Assembly: GCF_000622325.1 (NCBI RefSeq)
Contig: NZ_JASE01000005.1
Span: 496,001 to 560,000, forward strand
Length of the DNA stretch: 64,000 bases
Reading direction: 5' to 3'
Source of the DNA: Sulfitobacter geojensis
GTDB lineage: Bacteria > Pseudomonadota > Alphaproteobacteria > Rhodobacterales > Rhodobacteraceae
Shown: in pieces, positions 7,419 to 18,015 of the stretch
How the letters are laid out: every line of letters begins with the position of its first letter
How positions within the stretch are numbered: position 1 is the first letter of the stretch
The notes under the pieces: generated by a model
Seen by the model: only the letters and a program-made list of their open reading frames with translations
Database searches by the model: none
Told to the model about the DNA's origin: nothing
Position numbers and translations under genes: made by a program

Positions 7419-9464
7419 ATGACTGGCGCTGCCACGCTATTACGTGATGTCTTTGGTTTCGACGGGTTTCGCCCCGGCCAGCAAGAGATTGTAGAGGCGG
7501 TGACAGCCGGTGAAAACGTGCTGGCCATCATGCCCACTGGTGGCGGTAAATCCCTGTGTTTCCAACTGCCTGCCCTGATGCGTGACGGGGTGACGGTGGT
7601 GATTTCCCCCCTCATTGCCCTGATGCGTGACCAAGTGCGTTCCTTGCAAGAGGCCGGTGTGGGGGCCGGTGCATTGACCTCCGGCAATACCGAGGAAGAG
7701 ACCGATGCCGTTTGGCAGGGTCTTGAGGATGGCACGCTTAAACTGCTGTATATGGCCCCCGAACGACTTGCCGCCGGATCTGTAACTGGCATGCTCAAAC
7801 GTGTCGGCGTTAACATGATCGCGGTGGACGAGGCGCATTGCGTCAGCCAGTGGGGCCATGATTTTCGCCCTGACTACCTGCGGATCGGCGAACTGCGCCG
7901 ACATCTGAACGTGCCGCTGGCCGCGTTTACCGCGACGGCTGATGCCGAAACCCGCGCCGAGATCGTGCAAAAACTGTTCGACGGAACGGATCCGACGGCC
8001 TTTCTGGGCGGCTTTGACCGGCCCAATATCCACTTATCGTTTCTGGCAAAAAACAAACCGCGTGACCAGATCCTGAATTTTGCAGCTGCCCGCAAAGGGC
8101 AATCCGGCATTGTTTATTGCGGTACGCGCGCCAAAACCGAAGGGATTGCGCGTGCCCTGCGTGAGGCGGGGCAAAAGGCGATCCATTATCATGGCGGAAT
8201 GGAAGCCGAAGACCGCCGCATCGCCGAACGCCAGTTCCAGCAGGAAGACGGGTTGATCGTTTGCGCCACGGTCGCATTCGGGATGGGTGTGGACAAACCC
8301 GATATCCGCTGGGTTGCCCACGCGGACCTGCCCAAGAGTATCGAGGCCTATTATCAAGAGATTGGCCGCGCCGGTCGGGATGGAGCACCCGCCGAAACAC
8401 TAACGCTGTATGGCCCTGACGACATCCGCCTGCGCCGCACCCAGATCGACGAAGGACTGGCCCCACCTGAACGTCGGGCCGCAGATCACGGGCGGTTGAA
8501 CGCGCTGCTGGGTCTGGCAGAGGCGTTGGAATGTCGCCGCAAAACCCTGTTGGGGTATTTTGAAGAGACCGAAGTAACCTGCGGGCGTTGCGATCTATGC
8601 GACACGCCTGCGGATGTGTTTGACGGGACAACGGCGGTGCGAAAGGCGCTGTCGGCCATTTTGCGCACCGAAGAATGGTTCGGCGCGGGGCATCTGATTG
8701 ATATCCTGCTGGGTGTGGAGACAGATAAGGTCAAGGCGCGGGGCCATGCCAGCCTGCCGACGTTTGGTGTGGGCGGCGAATATGACCGCCGCCAGTGGCA
8801 GGCGGTGTTTCGCCAGATGATGGGCCATGACCTGATCCGCCCCGACCCCGAACGCCACGGTGCCTTGCGCATGACCGATGCCGCCCTGCCGATTTTGCGC
8901 GACGAAGCCAAGATCAGCCTGCGCCGCGATTCCATCAAAACCGCAGGGGCCAGCCGTCGCCCTGCGGTGAAGCAGATGGTCAGCGAAGAAGACGCGCCAC
9001 TGTTGTCTGCCCTGAAAGCCAAACGGCGCGGTCTGGCAGAAGCCGCACGCGTGCCCGCCTATATTATTTTCACTGACCGCACTCTGATCGAGATGGCGGA
9101 AAAGCGCCCGCGTGATCTGGACGGGATGGCAGGGATCAGTGGGATCGGGGCTAAAAAACTGGACACCTACGGATTGGCATTTCTTGAGGTGATCAACGGC
9201 GAAGCTGCGGGCATGCATCCGACACGGCGCAAGCTAGCGGGCCGCGAGGCCGGCAATGTCTATGACCAATTGTTGCAGGTGCAGGCCGATCTGACCCGTG
9301 GCGAGGGGGGCGGTGACAAACCGCTGAGTTGTTCTGCATCGCTTCTGGCCAAGGTCGCGCAACTGCGCAATGCGGATGAGACTGCCATTGAGCGGCTGCT
9401 CGGCGAACGCCGCGCGACGCGGTTCGGCCCTGCGTTTCTGGACGTCCTGCGCGAGGCGGGTTGA
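7419..9464 (+). CDS. recQ: ATP-dependent DNA helicase RecQ
   Basis: A 681-residue superfamily 2 helicase that unwinds 3'-overhang DNA in recombination and fork repair. The Walker A region is MPTGGGKSLCFQLP and the DEAH box is VDEAHCVSQWGHDFRPDY, followed by AFTATAD (motif III). YYQEIGRAGRDG is motif VI. The zinc-binding cysteines are in ECRRKTLL, CGRCDLC. A winged-helix region follows, and a single HRDC domain sits near residues 520-590 (VPAYIIFTDRTLIEMA, GISGIGAKKLDTYG). Another roughly 70 residues follow the HRDC. Length is slightly above the usual 600-620. It stands alone: 77 nt from yggT and 62 nt from yaaA. Confidence 0.95.
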   Translation: MTGAATLLRDVFGFDGFRPGQQEIVEAVTAGENVLAIMPTGGGKSLCFQLPALMRDGVTVVISPLIALMRDQVRSLQEAGVGAGALTSGNTEEETDAVWQGLEDGTLKLLYMAPERLAAGSVTGMLKRVGVNMIAVDEAHCVSQWGHDFRPDYLRIGELRRHLNVPLAAFTATADAETRAEIVQKLFDGTDPTAFLGGFDRPNIHLSFLAKNKPRDQILNFAAARKGQSGIVYCGTRAKTEGIARALREAGQKAIHYHGGMEAEDRRIAERQFQQEDGLIVCATVAFGMGVDKPDIRWVAHADLPKSIEAYYQEIGRAGRDGAPAETLTLYGPDDIRLRRTQIDEGLAPPERRAADHGRLNALLGLAEALECRRKTLLGYFEETEVTCGRCDLCDTPADVFDGTTAVRKALSAILRTEEWFGAGHLIDILLGVETDKVKARGHASLPTFGVGGEYDRRQWQAVFRQMMGHDLIRPDPERHGALRMTDAALPILRDEAKISLRRDSIKTAGASRRPAVKQMVSEEDAPLLSALKAKRRGLAEAARVPAYIIFTDRTLIEMAEKRPRDLDGMAGISGIGAKKLDTYGLAFLEVINGEAAGMHPTRRKLAGREAGNVYDQLLQVQADLTRGEGGGDKPLSCSASLLAKVAQLRNADETAIERLLGERRATRFGPAFLDVLREAG

Positions 9465-9526
9465 TCCCCCCTTGTGGTCACGGGCCACGGCGCTATCTCT
9501 GGATCAAGTCAAAATAGGGGACCAAG

Positions 9527-10306
9527 ATGCTGGTTGTGATTTCGCCTGCCAAAAGGCTGGACTGGGACGTGCGGGACGTGGAAGTTACGCAGCCCGATTT
9601 TCAGGAAGACGCGGTGCGACTGGCAACGACGGCCCGCAATCTGAGCTTGGGCAAGTTGAAAGACCTGATGCATCTGAGTGATGATCTGGCGCGGCTCAAC
9701 CGCGACCGGTTTCAGGCCTTTGAGGCGGAGCCGGCAGCAGACATCACACGGCCTGCCGCATTGGCCTTTGCCGGTGACACCTATCAGGGGTTGGAAGCGG
9801 ATAGTCTGGACGCGGATGAACTGGCGTGGGCGCAGGATCACCTGCGGATTTTGTCAGGCCTTTACGGGGTGTTGCGCCCATTGGACGCGATCCAGCCCTA
9901 TCGGCTTGAAATGGGCAGTAAGCTAAAGACGCGGCGCGGTGCGAACCTTTACGAGTATTGGCGCGATGACTTGTCAAAGGCACTGAATGCGCAGGGTGCG
10001 GCGGTTGGCAGCGATGTATTGATCAACTGCGCCAGTCAGGAATATTTCGGCGCGGTGGCCCCCAAAGCCCTGAAGCTGGACATCATCACACCACAATTCA
10101 TGGAAGACAAAGGGGACGGAAAAGGCCCCAAAATTGTCAGCTTTTTCGCCAAAAAAGCACGCGGCGCGATGGCGCGGTTCATCATTCAGAACCGGTTGAC
10201 AGATGCAGAGGCGATCAAGGATTTTGAGACCGGCGGTTATGCCTATCAGCCGGAACTCTCAACGCCGCAAAAACCTGTATTCCTGCGCGATTACCCCTCG
10301 TCCTGA
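9527..10306 (+). CDS. yaaA: Peroxide stress protein YaaA (DUF328/UPF0246)
   Basis: A 259-residue protein matching the YaaA family over its length: MLVVISPAKRLDW at the start, the basic helix LMHLSDDLARLN, ILSGLYGVLRPLDAIQPYRLEMG in the centre, and FFAKKARGAMARFII with ETGGYAYQPELS near the end. In Escherichia coli YaaA limits free iron and DNA damage during peroxide stress. It is cytosolic. The last 16 nt overlap the 3' end of the convergent hybrid kinase gene, so the two transcripts are partly antisense. I see no OxyR-type site in the 62-nt gap before it. Confidence 0.93.
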   Translation: MLVVISPAKRLDWDVRDVEVTQPDFQEDAVRLATTARNLSLGKLKDLMHLSDDLARLNRDRFQAFEAEPAADITRPAALAFAGDTYQGLEADSLDADELAWAQDHLRILSGLYGVLRPLDAIQPYRLEMGSKLKTRRGANLYEYWRDDLSKALNAQGAAVGSDVLINCASQEYFGAVAPKALKLDIITPQFMEDKGDGKGPKIVSFFAKKARGAMARFIIQNRLTDAEAIKDFETGGYAYQPELSTPQKPVFLRDYPSS

Positions 10307-12444
10307 TCCGGTCGGAGGGACGCAAACCTGCCGCCATGCGCCACTTCTATTTCGTGCAGGATCAAGGGTTTGCGTAGCGGTTTTGTCAGGTATTTGTCCA
10401 AACCGGCAGCAAGAATTCCGGTATCATCCCCGTCCATTGCATGGGCGGTCAGCGCAAGGATCGGCGTGCGGGAACCCCTTTCGATCGCACGGATAGCGTT
10501 GGTCGCCTCTTTGCCGTCCATCTTGGGCATTGAGATATCCATAAAGACCAGATCGGGCGCTACTTCCTGAAACAGGCGCAGGGCCTCTTCGCCATTGCTG
10601 GCAAAAGTCAGATCAATGTTCAAACCCTTGACCATCTTGCGAAACACCAACTGGTTGGTCTTGTTGTCCTCTGCGGCGAGGATCCGCATGCGGCGCTGTG
10701 ACATCGGCGGCTGCTCCGCAGTGGGGCCGGACGGACCGAATGATATTGCATCCAATACATCAAACAGGTTCTGGCGCGACGGCGGGTGCAGCAGAATATC
10801 GTCGACACGGGTATCAAATGCCTTGATCGCCTTGCTGGGGTGGGGGCTGAGCACAACGAAACGCACGCTGCGGCCAAGGGATTTCAGGTGGTCCAGCAGC
10901 GGGGGTGCGTATTCCTGATCCGCAAGCAACAGGTCGATGTCATCGCCGATCGCCGCCTCTGCCTGCGCGATGGAACTGCAAGCGGTTACCTTTACCCCTA
11001 GCTGGGTAAATTGACGTTGCAGGATACTGCGATTGATGTCGACATCGTCGACAATCAATGCGTGACGCAGCCCCTGTGGTGGCTGCCATTGCGGAATTGC
11101 ACTGTCCCCGGTCAGACCCATTTCCACACGAAACCCGAAACAGGATCCTACGCCATCCTCCGATGTCACCCAAATTTCGCCGCCCATCATGACGACCAGC
11201 CGCTGCGAAATGGCCAAGCCAAGGCCGGTGCCGTCAAATTGCCGGTTGCGTTCGTTTTCAACCTGATTGAATTCGCCAAAGATATGGCCCACCATATCCG
11301 CCGGTATCCCGATGCCTGTATCTTCAACCACCACATGCAGGGACAGGGTGCCAAGCGCCGGATCAGGCACGCCGGTAACACGGATCAACACATGCCCTTG
11401 CGCGGTAAATTTGACCGCATTCCCGATCAGATTGGTCATCACCTGCCGCACGCGCCCCGGATCACCGACCATCATGGTCGGCAAAAACAGGTCATAATCC
11501 AACAGCAACGGCAGCCCTTTGGCCTGTGCCGATGTCTGCAACAGCATCAGAACTTCGACAATCGCCCTTTCCAGATCGAATGGCTGCGGGTGCAGCTCCA
11601 GTTTTTGGGCCTCGATCTTCGAGTAATCCAGCACATCGTTGATGATCACCAGCAACGCCTCGCCAGAGTTTTTGATGGTCTGGACAAACAGATGCTGTTC
11701 TTCGTCAAGATCACTTTCGGCCAGTAATTCTGCCATGCCGATAACGCCGTTCATCGGGGTGCGGATTTCATGGCTCATGTTGGCAAGGAAAGCAGACTTG
11801 GCGCGGTTGGCGCTTTCCGCCACGGACCGTGCCTCCTTCAGCTGTTCTTCATAGACAACGGTTGCGGTGATATCGAGGCCCAGCGACACCATATCCCCTT
11901 CGGGCCCGCGCTGATCGACCAGTTTGATATAGCTTCCGTTCCACAGCTGGATCACAATCGGCTCGGGGTCGCGCTGCTGGATGCGTTCGGCCATCATCTC
12001 GCGCCAGCCGGCATTGCTGAGTGCGCCGGTTTTCACGATCCCTTCATCCGTCAGCACTTGCAGGATGGTGATATAGTTCACCCCGGGGCAAATGACGTCA
12101 AGCCCGTCAAAAATCGCGAGATAGGCGCGGTTGGCCATGATCATTTCATTGTCGGCGTTAAAGAAAGCAAAGCCGTCGCTGATGGTTTCGATGGAATGCC
12201 ACAGCCGCCGCTCGGCGATCGCGATCTTTTCGTTGGCAACGTTCAGATCGGATTTAACCCGCTGGTTTTCGCCCCTGATCGTGGCCACCTGCGCACGTGT
12301 TTCGACGATTTCCTCGCTCAATTGCTGGGCGTGTTTCCCCAATTTCCGGTTCGCAGCAAAGAGTTCCGCCTTTTTCAGCTCGAGCATACGCTCGGCGGCA
12401 AGCCGGTTGCGCCGTTCCTCGGTTAATTTGTTGGCAAGGCTCAT
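10291..12444 (-). CDS. Soluble hybrid sensor histidine kinase with two receiver domains
   Basis: 717 residues with no membrane segment. Order: an N-terminal coiled coil (about 1-85, heptad-like ELKKAELFAANRKL), a PAS domain (about 86-205, SIETISDGFAFFNADNEMI), HisKA with phospho-accepting H225 in MSHEIRTPMNG, HATPase with NLIGNAVKFT, DTGIGI and GTGLGL, then two receiver domains. REC1 is degenerate: HALIVDDVDINR keeps acidic residues, but the acceptor D509 sits in LLLADQEYAPP and the lysine is not obvious. REC2 is canonical, with AAEDN, D636 in FMDISMP and K in LTKP. No DNA-binding output or HPt is attached, so an external HPt partner is likely. It converges on yaaA with a 16-nt overlap and diverges from the macroglobulin gene. 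Confidence 0.88.
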   Translation of the reverse strand: MSLANKLTEERRNRLAAERMLELKKAELFAANRKLGKHAQQLSEEIVETRAQVATIRGENQRVKSDLNVANEKIAIAERRLWHSIETISDGFAFFNADNEMIMANRAYLAIFDGLDVICPGVNYITILQVLTDEGIVKTGALSNAGWREMMAERIQQRDPEPIVIQLWNGSYIKLVDQRGPEGDMVSLGLDITATVVYEEQLKEARSVAESANRAKSAFLANMSHEIRTPMNGVIGMAELLAESDLDEEQHLFVQTIKNSGEALLVIINDVLDYSKIEAQKLELHPQPFDLERAIVEVLMLLQTSAQAKGLPLLLDYDLFLPTMMVGDPGRVRQVMTNLIGNAVKFTAQGHVLIRVTGVPDPALGTLSLHVVVEDTGIGIPADMVGHIFGEFNQVENERNRQFDGTGLGLAISQRLVVMMGGEIWVTSEDGVGSCFGFRVEMGLTGDSAIPQWQPPQGLRHALIVDDVDINRSILQRQFTQLGVKVTACSSIAQAEAAIGDDIDLLLADQEYAPPLLDHLKSLGRSVRFVVLSPHPSKAIKAFDTRVDDILLHPPSRQNLFDVLDAISFGPSGPTAEQPPMSQRRMRILAAEDNKTNQLVFRKMVKGLNIDLTFASNGEEALRLFQEVAPDLVFMDISMPKMDGKEATNAIRAIERGSRTPILALTAHAMDGDDTGILAAGLDKYLTKPLRKPLILHEIEVAHGGRFASLRPDQDEG

Positions 12445-12579
12445 CCGTGCTCCGATCGGACCCTTCGTTTCGCGCAGATTGGCGTAAACCGGTGAACAAT
12501 ACCTTAAACCCCACGCCCGAGACTTGCCCGACTCCCTGTCGGCGTGTCAGGCTGAGAGGATAAAAAAAGGAGATTTCCG

Positions 12580-15500
12580 ATGCGGCTTGTGATGGCAGCA
12601 GGATTGGCATGGGCGTTTTTGAGCCTCGGCGCGATACAGTCGGCAGCCCAGAATGCGCTGCCTGAACAGCGGTATTTGCAATCGCGGGATACGGATTTCT
12701 TCGGTGCTGATCTGACCAATCTGTTCGACACCACACAAGCCGCTTGCGCGCGTGCGTGTTCTGCCGAAGAGGCCTGTGTCGCCTATACGTTTAACACCCG
12801 CAACAACGCCTGTTTCCCGAAATCGGCCATCACGGAACGTCAGCCTTACGTCGGTGCGGTTTCGGCACAAAAGACCGCGACAGAACCGCGTGTTTTGGCC
12901 GCTCAGGCGGCGCGGCAAAATGATTTGGCGTTTCTGGAGACGGGTGATTTCGAAGCGGCGCGCGCATTGGTCGCGGCGAACGCGGCGCGCTACAGTTTTG
13001 ACGGGGAAACGATAGAGGATCTGACCTCCGCGATGATCCGCGCCGAACAAACGGGTGAAACCGTTGTGGCCCAACGCTGGGCGGGCAAGGCTGCAGCCCT
13101 GTCAGACAGCGCGGATTTGTGGACAGCATATGCGCGATTGTCCCTGCTGCGGGCCAAATCCGGCCAGAACGCTGAACGGCGCAGCGCCCGACGCGCCGCG
13201 TTGCAGGCGGCAATCAACGGGTATTTTCGGGCGGATCAGTCCGGTTCGCGTGTGGAGGCGTTGCGCGTATTGGCGCAAGCGCTTGAAGCCAATAATCGGG
13301 GCCGCGACATGATACCGGCGCTGCGCCTTGCGTTGGACATCACCCCGCGCGACGATCTGAGTGCTGCGCTTGAGGATGCCATTGGTAAATACGGGTTCCG
13401 CGTCACGGAGCATCGCGTTGACAACAATGCAGCCGCGCCGCGCATCTGCACGGAGTTTTCCGAAAAACTGGTACAGGCGGGCGTCGATTACGAACCCTTC
13501 GTGCGTGTTGAAGGGCGCGGTCTGGTTGTACAAACCGACGACAGCCAGCTTTGCATCGACGGGGTGGAACATGGCGCACGCTATACGGTCACCCTTCGCG
13601 CGGGCCTGCCAGCGGCAAGCGGTGAAGTACTGCACAAGGATGTAACCCTACAGCTTTATGTGCGGGATCGCGCCGCTTCGGTCCGTTTCGCGGGCCGTGC
13701 CTATGTCCTGCCGCGTAGTGCCGATGCAGCCTTGCCGGTCGAGACGGTGAATGCGACTACGCTTGAACTGTCCTTGCGTCGGGTCAGTGATCGCAATCTG
13801 GTGCGCGCCATCCGCGAAAGTTATTTCGGACGTCCGCTAAGCGCACATGAAGATGACCGTTTCACGGATGCGCTGGCCAATGAGGTCTGGACCGGCGAAG
13901 CCACGGTGCAGAACGAGTTGAACGTGGATATGACCACTCGCTTGCCTCTTGCCGCGGCGCTGGAGGATCAGCCTGCGGGTGTTTACACGCTCAGCGCTGC
14001 GGTGCCAGGTCAGGACCGGTATGAAAACCCCGCTGCGCTGCAATGGTTTGTCTTGTCCGATTTGGGCATTACAACATGGAGCGGGACGGACGGCATGCAC
14101 ATCGCCGTGCGCAGGCTTGGCAATGCCAGGGGGGCGGCAGGGATCAAGGTTAGCTTGATCAGCCGCGCCAATGCGGTGCTGGGCGAGGTGACGACCGACG
14201 CTGACGGATTTGCACAATTTCCGGCGGGGCTGACGCGCGGCAACGGTGCCGCGCAACCGGCTCTGTTGATGGCCGAAGAGGGCAGCAGCGATGTAGCCTT
14301 CCTGCCGCTGACGGATCCGGCATTCGATCTGTCCGACCGCGGCGTGGAAGGCCACGCGCCCGCCCCGCCGATTGATACGTTTCTGACAACGGATCGCGGG
14401 GCGTACCGCGTGGGCGAGGTGATTTATGCCACGGTGCTGACGCGCGATGGTCAGGCCCGCGCATCGCAAGGGCTGCCGGTGACCGCCGTTCTGAAACGCC
14501 CTGACGGGGTTGAATACAGCCGTCAGCTTAGCCGCGACAGCAAAGCGGGCGGTCATGTTTTTGCGCTGCCTTTGGGCGGGGATGTGCCACGTGGCGCGTG
14601 GCGGTTGGATATTCACACCGATCTTGCCGCACCGGCGCTGGCCAGCCAAACCGTGCTGGTAGAGGATTTCCTGCCCGAGCGGATCGACTTTGACATCACC
14701 CTGCCTGATGCGCCCTTGCGCCTTGATCAAACGCCGCCCCTTGGTGTCGATGTGCGCTATTTTTTCGGGGCACCCGGTGCGAACCTGAAGGTGGACGGCG
14801 ATGTGCGGCTGAGCCCCACGCGCGTACAAAGCGGTTGGCACGGCTACAGATTTGGCCGCTACGATACGGATTTTCGCAGGCAGACCCGAGTGATCGCAGG
14901 TGCCACAACAGATGCTCAGGGGCGCGCCGCGCTGGCCCTGCGCTTGCCGCAACTGGACGAGGAGCCACAAACCCCGTTGAATGCCACTGTGACTTTGCGT
15001 GTCGCTGAAGGGTCGGGGCGTCCGGTAGAGCGGCGCGTTGAAAAGGCGGTCACGCCTGCAACGACCCTGATCGGGATCAAGCCCGCGTTTGACGAGGTGC
15101 TGCCCGAAGGGGCTGACGCCGCCTTTGATCTGGTCGCAATGAACCCCGATGGCACCGCCGGCAAAATGCCTGTGCGCTGGACCGTGAACAAGGTCGAAAC
15201 ACGGTATCAATGGTATCAGCTTTACGGCAATTGGGAGTGGGAACCCGTCACGCGGCGCATCCGTGTTGCGACGGGCGATGTGGCATTGGATGGCACTGCC
15301 ATGCGGATCACCGCTCCGACCGAATGGGGCAGGTACGAGCTTGTCGCGGAACGCATCGGCAGCCCGTATACTGTATCCTCGATTGAGTTTTCTGCCGGTT
15401 GGTACGGCGGTGACGGTGGGACAGATACGCCTGACCGGCTGGACCTGTCCCTTGACGCAGAAACCTATGAAACCGGCGATACCGCCACCCTGCGCCTTGT

Positions 15501-18015
15501 CGCTGGCGGTGAGGGCGTAGCGATGATCAGCGTGCTGTCTAATCGCGTGATTGAACGCCGCGTCGTGCCGGTTACTGCGGGCGAAAATACAGTGGCTTTG
15601 ACGGTGAATGCAGACTGGGGCACCGGTGCCTATGTGACGGCCTCGGTGCTGCGCGGGATGGATGTTGCGGCAGGGCTGAACCCCAGCCGTCAACTGGGAT
15701 TGGTCCATGCTGCCGTTGCTCCGGCTGACAAAAAGCTGAACGTCAGTTTTGATGTGCCCGAACAGCTTGATGGGCAGGCGGGCACCGTGACGGCGCGCGT
15801 TTTGGTCGATGGTATTGCTGAAGGGCAGACCGCCTATGTCACCCTTGCCGCGGTTGATCTGGGTATCCTGAACCTTACCGGTTTTGATGCGCCTGATCCT
15901 ACAGACCACTACTTTGGCCAGCGCCGTCTGGGGGTTGGGTTGCGCGATATTTATGGGCGGCTGATCGACGGGATGAACGGCGCATTGGGCACAGTCCGCT
16001 CTGGCGGCGATGCGGCGGCCAGCGTTCAGGTGCAATCGCCGCCGCCGACCGAAAAACTGATGGCATTTTTTACGGGCCCCGTGGCGGTTGGCGCGGATGG
16101 TTACGCCGAGGTCGAGATCATCAAACCGGCTTTCAACGGGACGATCCGCTTGATGGCTGTGGCCTGGTCGCCAGACGCTGTGGGCGATGCAACGTTTGAT
16201 GTTGTTGCGAAAGACCCTGTTGTCGTCACCGCCTCACTGCCGCGTTTCCTTGCCCCCCAAGACAGCAGCCGCTTGTTGCTGGAACTGGTACATGCGTCCG
16301 GGGCTGCGGGTGATGTCGCGTTGCAGATCTATGCGGATGCCGGTGTTGCATTGGGCGATGTGCCTGCCACAGTGCGTCTGGATGAAAACGCCAGCGCGCG
16401 GTTGAACATACCGGTCACCGCACGTGAAATCGGCGATCACCTGATCACTATTGTATTGACCACACCGGAGGGGGCCGAGCTGCGCAAGGTGCTGAACATG
16501 CCGGTGCGCGATAATGATCCAGAGGTGGCGCTGACCCGGCAATTCTCGCTCGGGGCGGGCGAAACCTTCACCTTTGACGACAATGTCTTTGCCGGTCTGC
16601 GTGCGGGCACGGGCACCGCCACCCTGACTGCCGGTCCGCTGGCGCGGTTTGACGTGCCGGGTTTGCTACAGCAGCTTGACCGCTACCCTTATGGCTGCAC
16701 CGAACAACTCACCTCCGGTGCGATGCCGCTGCTTTACCTGAGTTCGGTCGCGCAATCGGCAGGGCTGGGAGAACCGGCGCAGATCAACGACAAGATCACA
16801 CAGGCCATCGCGCGGATTTTGACGCGACAATCCAGTAACGGTGCATTCGGGCTATGGCGGGCCAATTCCGGTGAATTCTGGCTGGACGCCTATGTCACCG
16901 ATTTCCTGTTCCGCGCCCGCGCGCAGGGCCACGCGATACCGGACCTTGCCTATTCGCTGGCGATGGACAATCTGCGCAACCGGATCAGCTATGCGCCCGA
17001 TTTCGATCAGGGCGGCGAAGATATCGCTTATGCGCTGCTGGTACTGGCACGTGCCGGTGCGGCCAGCATGGGGGACCTGCGATATTATGCGGATACCAAA
17101 GCACAGGATTTTGCGACACCGCTGGCGCTGGCCCAACTGGGAACGGCGCTGGCCGCCTATGGCGATCCGCTGCGGGCTGATGCGATGTTCCGCAAGGCGG
17201 GCGCGATGTTGAACAGGGACACGCCGACCCGACAATGGCGCGACGATTTCGGCACGCCCCTGCGCGACACCGCCGCTGTCCTGAAATTCAGCGCCGAAGC
17301 TGGAAGTGACGCGCTTGACCCCGTTGCCCTGACCGCGAGCTTGCATGCTGGCAACAGCCGCCTGTCCACGCAGGAAGCGGCGCAAGTTGTGCTGGCAGCA
17401 CATGCATTAAGCACGCCGGATGCGGTGGCAAAGCTAAGGGTGGATGGGGTTGATGCCAGTGGTCCCGTCGTGAAACGCCTGAACGCGGGTACCGGCGGCA
17501 GTTCCATGATCGAGAACATCAGCGCAAGCGCGATGGACGTCACGATGACCGCCTACGGCGTGCCCGAAGTTGCCCCGGATGCGGGCGGGTACGGATATCA
17601 AATCACGCGCCGTACCTTCACGATGGAAGGAACACCGGTTGAGGGGCCTGTCCCATCCGGCACGCGGCTGGTTGTGGTGCTGGAGGTCACCCCCTTTGAG
17701 GAAGTCGGCGCGCGGTTGATCATCGACGACCCGCTGCCGGCAGGGTTTGAAATCGACAACCCGAACCTTTTGCGCAGTGGCGAGATTGGCGCGCTCGACT
17801 GGCTTCAAACCAAAGACAGCGAAAACGCGGAATTCCGCAGTGACCGCTTTGTCGCGGCCGTGAACCATCGCGAGGCAAAGCCGTTTCAACTGGCCTATGT
17901 TGTGCGGGCTGTGACACCGGGGGTTTATCATCACCCCGCCGCCACGGTCGAAGACATGTACCGCGCTGAATACCGCGCCAATACCGCAACCGGATCGGTG
18001 ACTGTCACGCCATGA
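12580..18015 (+). CDS. Bacterial alpha-2-macroglobulin with N-terminal PAN/Apple-like domain
   Basis: 1811 residues, opening with a signal peptide (MRLVMAAGLAWAFLSLGAIQSAAQ) and no lipobox cysteine, so a soluble periplasmic form is expected. An Apple/PAN-like region with six cysteines follows (CARACSAEEACVAYTFN). MG-type beta domains make up most of the protein. The thioester motif C-T-E-Q is intact at residues 1373-1376 within YPYGCTEQLTSG, followed by a helical thioester domain. The family traps attacking proteases in the periplasm and protects the cell after outer-membrane damage. The RBS AAAAAAAGGAG precedes the ATG. The stop overlaps the pbpC start (ATGA), the classic macroglobulin-PBP1C pair: trap plus cell-wall repair synthase. 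Confidence 0.92.
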   Translation: MRLVMAAGLAWAFLSLGAIQSAAQNALPEQRYLQSRDTDFFGADLTNLFDTTQAACARACSAEEACVAYTFNTRNNACFPKSAITERQPYVGAVSAQKTATEPRVLAAQAARQNDLAFLETGDFEAARALVAANAARYSFDGETIEDLTSAMIRAEQTGETVVAQRWAGKAAALSDSADLWTAYARLSLLRAKSGQNAERRSARRAALQAAINGYFRADQSGSRVEALRVLAQALEANNRGRDMIPALRLALDITPRDDLSAALEDAIGKYGFRVTEHRVDNNAAAPRICTEFSEKLVQAGVDYEPFVRVEGRGLVVQTDDSQLCIDGVEHGARYTVTLRAGLPAASGEVLHKDVTLQLYVRDRAASVRFAGRAYVLPRSADAALPVETVNATTLELSLRRVSDRNLVRAIRESYFGRPLSAHEDDRFTDALANEVWTGEATVQNELNVDMTTRLPLAAALEDQPAGVYTLSAAVPGQDRYENPAALQWFVLSDLGITTWSGTDGMHIAVRRLGNARGAAGIKVSLISRANAVLGEVTTDADGFAQFPAGLTRGNGAAQPALLMAEEGSSDVAFLPLTDPAFDLSDRGVEGHAPAPPIDTFLTTDRGAYRVGEVIYATVLTRDGQARASQGLPVTAVLKRPDGVEYSRQLSRDSKAGGHVFALPLGGDVPRGAWRLDIHTDLAAPALASQTVLVEDFLPERIDFDITLPDAPLRLDQTPPLGVDVRYFFGAPGANLKVDGDVRLSPTRVQSGWHGYRFGRYDTDFRRQTRVIAGATTDAQGRAALALRLPQLDEEPQTPLNATVTLRVAEGSGRPVERRVEKAVTPATTLIGIKPAFDEVLPEGADAAFDLVAMNPDGTAGKMPVRWTVNKVETRYQWYQLYGNWEWEPVTRRIRVATGDVALDGTAMRITAPTEWGRYELVAERIGSPYTVSSIEFSAGWYGGDGGTDTPDRLDLSLDAETYETGDTATLRLVAGGEGVAMISVLSNRVIERRVVPVTAGENTVALTVNADWGTGAYVTASVLRGMDVAAGLNPSRQLGLVHAAVAPADKKLNVSFDVPEQLDGQAGTVTARVLVDGIAEGQTAYVTLAAVDLGILNLTGFDAPDPTDHYFGQRRLGVGLRDIYGRLIDGMNGALGTVRSGGDAAASVQVQSPPPTEKLMAFFTGPVAVGADGYAEVEIIKPAFNGTIRLMAVAWSPDAVGDATFDVVAKDPVVVTASLPRFLAPQDSSRLLLELVHASGAAGDVALQIYADAGVALGDVPATVRLDENASARLNIPVTAREIGDHLITIVLTTPEGAELRKVLNMPVRDNDPEVALTRQFSLGAGETFTFDDNVFAGLRAGTGTATLTAGPLARFDVPGLLQQLDRYPYGCTEQLTSGAMPLLYLSSVAQSAGLGEPAQINDKITQAIARILTRQSSNGAFGLWRANSGEFWLDAYVTDFLFRARAQGHAIPDLAYSLAMDNLRNRISYAPDFDQGGEDIAYALLVLARAGAASMGDLRYYADTKAQDFATPLALAQLGTALAAYGDPLRADAMFRKAGAMLNRDTPTRQWRDDFGTPLRDTAAVLKFSAEAGSDALDPVALTASLHAGNSRLSTQEAAQVVLAAHALSTPDAVAKLRVDGVDASGPVVKRLNAGTGGSSMIENISASAMDVTMTAYGVPEVAPDAGGYGYQITRRTFTMEGTPVEGPVPSGTRLVVVLEVTPFEEVGARLIIDDPLPAGFEIDNPNLLRSGEIGALDWLQTKDSENAEFRSDRFVAAVNHREAKPFQLAYVVRAVTPGVYHHPAATVEDMYRAEYRANTATGSVTVTP

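Noticed and set aside
13837-16035. Minus-strand ORF of 732 codons
   Set aside because: It lies wholly antisense inside the macroglobulin gene, is rich in His, Arg and Gln from reversed GC-biased codons, and shows no domain.
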